The notes below the pieces were generated by a model, which did not search any database, was not told the DNA's origin, and saw nothing but the letters and a program-made list of their open reading frames with translations. The position numbers were made by a program, and so were the translations under genes. Below are positions 14,348 through 20,166 of a stretch of 25,663 nt of DNA, piece by piece. The number at the start of each line of letters is the position of its first letter. Position 1 is the stretch's first letter. Origin of the DNA: JBGTBQ01 sp041749275 (GTDB taxonomy: Bacteria; Acidobacteriota; Blastocatellia; Pyrinomonadales; Pyrinomonadaceae); NCBI GenBank assembly GCA_041749275.1, contig JBGTBQ010000194.1, positions 1 through 25,663 of the forward strand, written 5' to 3'.

Positions 14348-15829
14348 ATGCCTGAAGAGACGCGCAGCAGCGAACAATCAAACGACGGACACGCGCACGC
14401 GCACGCGCCGAACCGCTTCGCCGTTATCCCGACGCCGGATAGGCTCGACGCCGACCCCGCTTACACGGGCCGGGGCGTGACGGTCGCCTTCCTCGATTCC
14501 GGCTTCCATCCGCACCCGGACCTGATCGAACCGTCCAACCGCATCGTCGCGTTCCACGACATTGCGGGCGAAGAGACTGAGCACGCGCCGTCCGCGTCCG
14601 TGCAGTCGTGGCACTGGCACGGCACGATGACCTCCGTCGCCGCCGCCGGTAACGGTCGGCTCTCGGAGGGCATCTATCGCGGCCTCGCCAGCGAATCAAA
14701 CCTCGTGCTGGTGAAGGCGAGCGCACAAGGCCGGGTCTTGGAAGAGAACATCGCCCGCGGCATCGAGTGGGTGATTGAGAACCGCGAGCGCTACGGCATC
14801 CGCGTCCTCAACATCTCGCTCGGCGGCGACGAGGATATTCCGCACGAGACGAGCGCCGTGGATCGCGCGGCGGAGCAGGCCGTGCGCGAAGGCATCGTCG
14901 TCATCGCGGCGGCGGGCAACAACGGACTGGCCGAACGCCATACGTCCGTCCCACCCGCGAACTCGCCGTCGGTCATCACCGTCGGCGGCTACGACGACGG
15001 CAACAGTTTCGAGAGAGACGACGATCAACTCTACGGCTCGAACTATGGCGCGACCGCCGACGGCATCCTGAAACCGGAAATCGTCGCGCACGCGATGTGG
15101 GTCGCGGCCCCGATCCTGCCGGGCACGCCCGCTTACCGGCTGGCGGAACAGCTCTCGCATCTCGTCTCGGCCCCCGACTACCAACTGCTCCGTCTCGTCC
15201 AGAGCCTCTGGCCGAACGGCGACGCGCCCGCCGGGCTGCTCAGAAAGAAGCCCATCGAGGTGCGCGCCGAACTTGACGCGCTGTTGAGCGCGAACAAGAT
15301 CGTCGCCGCGCACTACCAACACGCCGACGGGACTTCGTTCGCGGCGCCCATCGTCTCGTCCGTCGTCGCGCAGATGCTCGAAGCGAATCCGGCTCTTCCG
15401 CCCGCCGTCGTTAAATACATCCTCGTCTCGACCGCCGACCGGCTCGCGCACGCGCCGCTCGTCCGGCAGGGTTATGGTCTCGTCAACGCGCGCCGCGCGG
15501 TCGCCGAAGCGCAACGCGAGCAGCATTCACACGAGGCGGCGACCTACGGCCCTCCGCGCATCGAGAACGGCGAGGTTATCTTCATCTTCCGCGACGATGT
15601 AGCGCGCGATGTTGCTCTCGCCGGCGACTTCAACAAATGGAGCACGGACGCCGTGCGCTGCGTCAAGGATGCGGATGGCCTGTGGCGCGCGTCCATTCCC
15701 AATCCCGGCGCGGGCCGCTATCGCTACAAGTTCGTGGTCAACGGCGCGCACTGGACGGACGACGTGGGCAACGGCTTGAAAGAACTGGACGAGTATGGCG
15801 GGTTCAACTCGATCCTGCACATCGCGTGA
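14348..15829 (+). CDS. intracellular subtilisin-family (S8) serine protease with C-terminal glycogen-binding CBM48 domain
   Basis: The 493-residue protein has the S8 triad in order: Asp50 in VAFLDSGFHPHPDL, His91 in WHWHGTMTSVAAAGNG, Ser330 in DGTSFAAPIVSSVVAQM, plus the oxyanion Asn191 in AAAGNNG. Between LKPEIVA (241-247) and the Ser box lies an unusual 70-residue helical insertion. No signal peptide or long propeptide is present; the N-terminus is hydrophilic with an HAHAHA stretch, so it probably acts in the cytoplasm. Residues 408-493 form an AMPK/CBM48-like domain (VALAGDFNKWSTDAV, LWRASIPNPGAGRYRYKFVV), which in other proteins binds glycogen or starch. GGAGG sits before the ATG. It lies between two zf-HC2 genes and downstream of a candidate ECF promoter. 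The target protein is unknown. Confidence 0.9.
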   Translation: MPEETRSSEQSNDGHAHAHAPNRFAVIPTPDRLDADPAYTGRGVTVAFLDSGFHPHPDLIEPSNRIVAFHDIAGEETEHAPSASVQSWHWHGTMTSVAAAGNGRLSEGIYRGLASESNLVLVKASAQGRVLEENIARGIEWVIENRERYGIRVLNISLGGDEDIPHETSAVDRAAEQAVREGIVVIAAAGNNGLAERHTSVPPANSPSVITVGGYDDGNSFERDDDQLYGSNYGATADGILKPEIVAHAMWVAAPILPGTPAYRLAEQLSHLVSAPDYQLLRLVQSLWPNGDAPAGLLRKKPIEVRAELDALLSANKIVAAHYQHADGTSFAAPIVSSVVAQMLEANPALPPAVVKYILVSTADRLAHAPLVRQGYGLVNARRAVAEAQREQHSHEAATYGPPRIENGEVIFIFRDDVARDVALAGDFNKWSTDAVRCVKDADGLWRASIPNPGAGRYRYKFVVNGAHWTDDVGNGLKELDEYGGFNSILHIA

Positions 15830-15863
15830 GCGGCGAGGATTGACGCCCGGCCAGTGATTTGAG

Positions 15864-16205
15864 ATGGCGCGACAAGCAAGCACCGTGAATATCATCAGGC
15901 GGCTCGCCGCCACGCTCCGGCTGTGCTTCGAGAAGTGCGCGCCGACGTGCCGGCAGGTGACCTCGCTCGTCTCTCGTTCGCTGGACGAGAAACTTTCGTT
16001 CCGCCATCGGCTCGTCCTCGGCGCGCACCTTCTCGTCTGCGGCGCGTGCCGTCTGTTCCGACGACAACTGCGCTTGCTCTCCACCTTTCTGCAACGCCAA
16101 TCCGCCGCCCTTTCCAGCCGTCAGGCCGTTTCGCTTTCGCCCGCGGCGCGCGAGCGCATCAAGCGCGCTCTCCGACGTGAAAGCGAGCGCCTCACCGACT
16201 CGTAA
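15864..16205 (+). CDS. second zinc-binding anti-sigma-like protein (zf-HC2)
   Basis: This 113-residue basic protein contains CRQVTSLVSRSLDEKLSFRH and then LGAHLLVCGACRLFRRQL, with the H-x3-C-x2-C zinc site near residues 55-62. The lead-in and C-terminal helix (ARERIKRALRRESERL) parallel those of the anti-sigma at 13929-14252, so the two look like paralogues. It follows the subtilisin gene by 34 bases and is probably in the same transcript from the promoter at 14275. No sigma gene is directly upstream, which is unusual for the family. Extra cysteines near the N-terminus (CFEKCAPTC) could add metal or disulfide chemistry. Confidence 0.75.
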   Translation: MARQASTVNIIRRLAATLRLCFEKCAPTCRQVTSLVSRSLDEKLSFRHRLVLGAHLLVCGACRLFRRQLRLLSTFLQRQSAALSSRQAVSLSPAARERIKRALRRESERLTDS

Positions 16206-16211
16206 ATCTCC

Positions 16212-16241
16212 CTGTAAGTTTTCGCCGCCGCCCGCGACTAA
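16212..16241 (+). promoter_or_regulatory. candidate ECF promoter, site c (before the aquaporin/GMC genes)
   Basis: CTGTAAG (16212-16218) and CGACTAA (16235-16241) are 16 bases apart, as in sites a and b. The first downstream ATG is that of the small Arg-rich frame (16303), then the aquaporin (16498). The second element overlaps the left arm of a terminator-like hairpin (16229-16265). Confidence 0.6.
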
Positions 16242-16265
16242 CCAAGTGAAGGTCGCGGGCGTTTT
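16229..16265 (+). terminator. intrinsic terminator after the subtilisin/anti-sigma genes
   Basis: CGCCCGCGAC (16229-16238) pairs perfectly with GTCGCGGGCG (16252-16261) across a 13-base loop and is followed by TTTT. It lies 24 bases after the anti-sigma stop. Its left arm overlaps the second element of candidate promoter c, so termination of the upstream unit and initiation of the next share the same DNA. Confidence 0.7.
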
Positions 16266-16302
16266 CTATGGCGGCTGAACTCTGAAAGGCAAGGTGAGAA
16301 AC

Positions 16303-16449
16303 ATGAGACGGAGACTCTTGCTCAAAAAAAGATTCATCAGACGAAGACGGCGGGTCGGCGACGTGAGCCGTTCATCGCGGAGCGCCGCGCCTGAACGCCT
16401 GACGGCTCCGGTGAGGCCGCGCGGCGAGTCGCTTCAAGCGGCGGAATAG
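16303..16449 (+). CDS. possible 48-residue arginine-rich small protein
   Basis: The frame begins MRRRLLLKKRFIRRRRRVGD and ends SLQAAE before TAG. AAGGTGAG five to six bases before the ATG is a good ribosome site. The N-terminal half is strongly basic, suggesting RNA, DNA or membrane contact, but no family is recognised. It lies between candidate promoter c and the aquaporin, 48 bases before the latter. It may be a leader peptide or a chance frame. Confidence 0.35.
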   Translation: MRRRLLLKKRFIRRRRRVGDVSRSSRSAAPERLTAPVRPRGESLQAAE

Positions 16450-16497
16450 TTTTCACCACACGCGGGATTTCCGACGACGGAGGCTGATGGGCGAACG

Positions 16498-17403
16498 ATG
16501 TTGGATGCGCTGAAAAATCACTGGCCGGAGTATTTGATCGAGGCCGCCGGGCCGGGGCTGTTCATGGTCTCGGCGTGCGCGTTCTCGGTGCTCATCTTCC
16601 ATCCGGCGTCGTTCGTGCCGATGCAGGTCGAAAACGAGCACGCGCGGCGCGTGCTGATGGGCGCGGCGATGGGGCTGACGGCCATCACGCTCATCTACTC
16701 GCCGTGGGGCAAGCGCTCCGGCGCGCACAACAACCCCGCGACGACGCTGATGTTTTTCCGCCTCGGTAAGGTCAAGAGGTGGGATGCGCTCTTCTACGTC
16801 GCGGCTCAATTTATGGGGGCCATCGCAGGCGTCGGCGTCGCCTCCGCGCTGCTCGGCCAGTTCGTCGCGGATATGTCGGTCAACTACGCCGTGACGAAGC
16901 CGGGAAGGTATGGCGTCGCGGCGGCGTTCGTCGCCGAAGTCGGCATCTCTTTTCTGTTGATGACGGTCGTGCTGGCGGTCTCGAACACGCGGAGGCTCTC
17001 GCGCTTGACGGGTCTGTTCGTCGGCGCGCTGGTAGCCGTTTACATCAGCGTCGAGACGCCGGTGTCGGGGATGAGTATGAACCCGGCGCGCAGCTTCGCC
17101 TCGGCCTTCGCGGCGCGCGAATGGGCGACGCTCTGGCTCTATTTCACCGCGCCGCCGCTCGGCATGCTGCTCGCCGCGGAGGTCTATACGCGCACACTCG
17201 GCGCGCGCCGCGTCCTCTGCGCCAAGCACCATCACGACAACTCCGCGCGCTGCATCTTCAACTGCGAGTTCCGCGGAGGCGAGCCGGAACCGCGTGCGCG
17301 CGTGCCGCGAGAGGCACGGGACGAGAGCAAGTTTGAAAGGCAGGTTCTGGATTTGGTGAATCGCACTTGGCGGCAACCCGCCGCCCCGCCGCAACTTTTT
17401 TAG
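16498..17403 (+). CDS. MIP-family channel (aquaporin/glycerol facilitator type) with Cys/His-rich tail
   Basis: The 301-residue protein has the MIP hourglass layout: six hydrophobic segments and two NPA boxes, HNNPATT (Asn79) and MNPARSF (Asn195, with the filter Arg198). An N-terminal amphipathic stretch precedes the first helix (GPGLFMVSACAFSVLIF). It would pass water, glycerol, peroxide or another small neutral solute. After the last helix comes an unusual hydrophilic tail of about 65 residues containing CAKHHHDNSARCIFNC, a possible metal-binding cluster. The GMC oxidoreductase gene follows after 9 bases, so the two are likely cotranscribed, possibly from promoter c. Transport specificity is not decided by the sequence. 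Confidence 0.85.
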   Translation: MLDALKNHWPEYLIEAAGPGLFMVSACAFSVLIFHPASFVPMQVENEHARRVLMGAAMGLTAITLIYSPWGKRSGAHNNPATTLMFFRLGKVKRWDALFYVAAQFMGAIAGVGVASALLGQFVADMSVNYAVTKPGRYGVAAAFVAEVGISFLLMTVVLAVSNTRRLSRLTGLFVGALVAVYISVETPVSGMSMNPARSFASAFAAREWATLWLYFTAPPLGMLLAAEVYTRTLGARRVLCAKHHHDNSARCIFNCEFRGGEPEPRARVPREARDESKFERQVLDLVNRTWRQPAAPPQLF

Positions 17404-17412
17404 GAGAGCGTT

Positions 17413-18984
17413 ATGTCACAGGAAAACCACTACGACGTAATTATCATCGGGACGGGCGCGGGCGGCGGGACGCTCGCCCACAAGCTCGCCCCATCGGGCA
17501 AAAAGATTCTCGTGCTTGAGCGCGGCGGGTACGTGCCGCGCGAGCGCGCGAACTGGGATTCGCGCGCCGTCAACGTCGAGGCGAAGTACAACGCGAAGGA
17601 AGTCTGGCGCGATAAGGACGGCGAGCCGCTCCACCCGCACACGAATTACTTCGTCGGCGGCAACACTAAATTCTACGGCGCGGCGCTCTTCCGTCTCCGC
17701 GAACAGGATTTTGGAGAGCTACGCCACTTCGACGGCATCTCGCCCGCGTGGCCGATCACTTACCGCGACCTTGAGCCGTACTACGCGCGGGCCGAAGAGA
17801 TGTACCACGTCCACGGCACGCGCGGCGAAGACCCGACCGAAGCGTGGGCGAGCAGCCCCTTCCCGCACCCGGCGGTGAGCCACGAGCCGCGCATCCAGCA
17901 GTTGCACGACGACTTCGCCGCGCTCGGTTGTCGTCCCTTCCACGTGCCGCTCGGCGTCATGCTCAAGGAGAACGACCCGCGCAGTAAATGTATCCGCTGC
18001 GCGACCTGCGACGGCTACCCGTGTCTCGTGCAGGCGAAGGCCGACGCGCACGTCTGCGGCATCGAACCGGCGCTTGAGCACACGAACGTCACGCTCTTGA
18101 CGAACGCGAAAGTGACGCGGCTCGACACGGATGCGACGGGGCGCGTCGTGACCGCCGTCCATGTTGAAAGAGAGAGCGGCGCGCGCGAAAGTTACTCGGC
18201 GGATGTCGTCGCCGTCTCGTGCAGCGCGATCAACTCGGCGGCGCTGCTCCTGCGCTCGGCGAACGAGAGACACCCGCGCGGCCTCGCCAATGGCAGCGAC
18301 ACGGTGGGGCGTCACTACATGGGTCACGTCAACTCCGTCCTACTCGCCGTCTCGAAGTGCGAGAACCCGACCGTCTTTCAGAAGACGCTCGCGCTCAACG
18401 ATTTCTACTTCGGCGCGGAGGATTGGGAACATCCGATGGGCCACATCTCTTTCGTCGGCAAGCTCGACGGCGTGGCGCTCTCGGCGGGCGCTCCCAAAAT
18501 CGCGCCGGGCTTCACGCTCGACATGATGGCGAAGCACTCGCTCGACTTCTGGCTCACGTCCGAGGATTTGCCCGACCCTCGAAACCGCGTCACGCTCGAC
18601 CGCGAGGGCAACATCGTGCTCGCCTACACGCCGAACAACCTCGAACCGCACAAGCGGCTTCAGGCGAAGCTGCAAAGCCTGATGAACCAACAGACGAAAT
18701 GCCCCGACCACGGTCACTCGTGCCACGTCGGTCTGTTCGCGCGCAGCCTCTTCTTAGGCCAGCGCATCCCGCTCGCGGGCGTCGCGCACCAGAACGGCAC
18801 GGTGCGTTTCGGCCACGACCCGGCGACTTCGGCGCTCGACGTGAACTGCAAGGCTCACGACCTCGACAACCTCTACGTCGTGGACGGCAGCTTCTTCCCT
18901 TCGAGCGCGGCGGTGAACCCCGCGCTGACGATCATGGCGAACGCTCTGAGGGTCGGCGATCACCTGTTGGAGAGGATGAAATGA
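17413..18984 (+). CDS. GMC-family FAD-dependent oxidoreductase
   Basis: The 523-residue protein opens with the FAD-binding motif YDVIIIGTGAGGGTLAHKLA and continues LVLERGGYVPRE. HTNYFVGGNTKFYGAALFRL matches the GMC signature region. The C-terminal domain has VAHQNGTVRFG (active-site His-Gln-Asn region) and YVVDGSFFPSSAAVNPALTI (conserved Asn). A cysteine cluster CIRCATCDGYPC at about 193-204 and a further CHVGLF at the C-terminal side are notable and could bind a metal or Fe-S group. Family members oxidise alcohols or sugars; the substrate is unknown. AGGAGAG before the ATG gives a clear start. No signal peptide is present. The 9-base gap to the aquaporin suggests the channel may supply a substrate or release a product such as peroxide. 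Confidence 0.9.
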   Translation: MSQENHYDVIIIGTGAGGGTLAHKLAPSGKKILVLERGGYVPRERANWDSRAVNVEAKYNAKEVWRDKDGEPLHPHTNYFVGGNTKFYGAALFRLREQDFGELRHFDGISPAWPITYRDLEPYYARAEEMYHVHGTRGEDPTEAWASSPFPHPAVSHEPRIQQLHDDFAALGCRPFHVPLGVMLKENDPRSKCIRCATCDGYPCLVQAKADAHVCGIEPALEHTNVTLLTNAKVTRLDTDATGRVVTAVHVERESGARESYSADVVAVSCSAINSAALLLRSANERHPRGLANGSDTVGRHYMGHVNSVLLAVSKCENPTVFQKTLALNDFYFGAEDWEHPMGHISFVGKLDGVALSAGAPKIAPGFTLDMMAKHSLDFWLTSEDLPDPRNRVTLDREGNIVLAYTPNNLEPHKRLQAKLQSLMNQQTKCPDHGHSCHVGLFARSLFLGQRIPLAGVAHQNGTVRFGHDPATSALDVNCKAHDLDNLYVVDGSFFPSSAAVNPALTIMANALRVGDHLLERMK

Positions 18985-19289
18985 ACAACATCGGCAAGGA
19001 GAAGAATGCCCAGCTCCGGAGGAGCGGAATGTTTATAGCCGCTGAAGCTATAAACATTCCGCCCCTGACGGGGCTAACCACACGTTCGCGTGAAGCCGTT
19101 CGCACATCACTGGCGGCAAAACTCATGGGCTTCCCCATCGGCTGGGTGATACTCTGGTTCCTGCTCGCGCTCAGTCTGTGGTCGTCTGTCGCCGACGCGC
19201 AGACCGTTACGCAGGCCGCGACGGTCTCCCCCTCTCCTCGTCTCTACTTCTCCACGTCTCCGCTCGTCGAGCGCGTCGCGGAATATTGA
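18981..19289 (+). CDS. small hypothetical membrane protein with a repeat-encoded N-terminal region
   Basis: The 102-residue frame begins with ATGA overlapping the GMC stop. Residues 11-33 (QLRRSGMFIAAEAINIPPLT and on) are encoded by the palindromic repeat at 19013-19075. From residue 49 a normal-looking segment follows: MGFPIGWVILWFLLALSLW, one membrane helix, then VADAQTVTQA and a Ser/Pro tail. ATG 19125 is therefore an alternative start giving 54 residues. No family is recognised. It may be a small membrane protein whose 5' end was invaded by a repeat, or not expressed at all. Confidence 0.4.
   Translation: MNNIGKEKNAQLRRSGMFIAAEAINIPPLTGLTTRSREAVRTSLAAKLMGFPIGWVILWFLLALSLWSSVADAQTVTQAATVSPSPRLYFSTSPLVERVAEY
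19013..19075. repeat. palindromic repeat of the GGAATGTTTATAGC family
   Basis: GGAATGTTTATAGC (19026-19039) and GCTATAAACATTCC (19047-19060) form a perfect 14-bp stem with a 7-base loop. They are flanked by GCTCCGGAGGAGC on the left and GCCCCTGACGGGGC on the right, each a hairpin of its own. Related cores occur at 391-584 and 10571-10594. Confidence 0.88.
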
Positions 19290-19328
19290 AGCCCCCGCGA
19301 CGGATATAAAGGACGGACACCGAAAACC

Positions 19329-19898
19329 ATGAGTACAGAGAAACCGCTTTTCATCCCCGTCATCCTCGGCACCGTGCGTCAGGGGCGCGAGAGCGAGAAC
19401 GTCGCGCGGTTTGTCCACGGCGAACTTCAAAAGCACGCGGGCGTCGAGACCGAGTTGGTTGACATCCGCGACATCAAGCTCGCGGACGACGACGAAGGCG
19501 AGACGTTGAAGGACGCGCGCTTCTCATCAATCGCCAGCCGCGCCGACGGCTTCTGTATCGTCGCGCCCGAATACAACCACGGCTATCCGGGTTCTTTGAA
19601 GCGCGTGCTCGACACGAATCTGAAAGAGTACATCCACAAAGCGGTGGGGCTGTGCGGCGTCTCCGCCGGCCCGTGGGGCGGCACGCGCGTCGTCCAAGCT
19701 CTGTTGCCCGTCATGCGCGAACTGGGGCTGGTCACGATCTTCTGGGACGGCAACTTCTCCAACGCGGGGAAATTGTTCGACGCGGAGGGCAAGCTGCTCG
19801 AACAGGCTTACGTCAAACGCATTGACAAGTTTTTGCGGGAACTGATCTGGATGGCGAAGGTCTTGCGGAATGGACGCGAGAACGTCACTTTAGAATGA
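19329..19898 (+). CDS. NADPH-dependent FMN reductase family flavoprotein
   Basis: The 189-residue protein has the flavodoxin-like FMN reductase pattern: a first strand and phosphate loop FIPVILGTVRQGRESENVA, then FCIVAPEYNHGYPGSLKRVL, the signature for FMN ring binding, and VSAGPWGGTRVVQALLPVM. Relatives reduce FMN, quinones or azo compounds with NAD(P)H in the cytoplasm. ATG 19329 is kept although AAGGA lies about 15 bases upstream, because the family-conserved strand begins soon after. It stands alone in its transcription direction block, with repeat-like sequence on both sides. Confidence 0.88.
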   Translation: MSTEKPLFIPVILGTVRQGRESENVARFVHGELQKHAGVETELVDIRDIKLADDDEGETLKDARFSSIASRADGFCIVAPEYNHGYPGSLKRVLDTNLKEYIHKAVGLCGVSAGPWGGTRVVQALLPVMRELGLVTIFWDGNFSNAGKLFDAEGKLLEQAYVKRIDKFLRELIWMAKVLRNGRENVTLE

Positions 19899-19962
19899 TG
19901 AATGACGAAGAAGCGGCTCGCGCGGATTCACTCATCCTTCATTATTTCTCGACGGAGTGTTT

Positions 19963-20166
19963 ATGTCGGCAACAAGCAAAATGATCTGCCCCGATTGCGG
20001 CGTGGAGATGAATCACCATGCGGACAAGCTCGTCTACGAGGGCGAGCATCAGGAAACGAACGCGGTGGATGCTGAACTCGGAGGCGTCCTCGAAGAGGCG
20101 CACACCTGCCCCGCGTGCGGAAAGACTTTGACGCGCCGCGAGGACGGCGAAGGCGAGGCATTATGA
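19963..20166 (+). CDS. small zinc-ribbon protein
   Basis: The 67-residue protein carries two C-x2-C knuckles, MICPDCGVEMNHHADKL near the start and HTCPACGKTLTRRE near the end, separated by an acidic stretch. This is the pattern of a rubredoxin-like zinc ribbon. GGAG five bases before ATG 19963 fixes the start. Its stop overlaps the start of the large glucosidase gene by four bases (ATGA), so the two are translationally coupled. Its role is unknown; a structural or regulatory partner of the glucosidase is possible. Confidence 0.78.
   Translation: MSATSKMICPDCGVEMNHHADKLVYEGEHQETNAVDAELGGVLEEAHTCPACGKTLTRREDGEGEAL

Noticed and set aside
14775..15071. Alternative frames inside the subtilisin gene
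   Set aside because: Serine/arginine-rich shadows of a gene with an intact catalytic triad; no independent start signals.
19895..19950. Weak inverted repeat AATGATGAATGA / TCATCCTTCATT after the FMN reductase
   Set aside because: The arms match only partly and no T-run follows, so neither a terminator nor a repeat family member can be supported.
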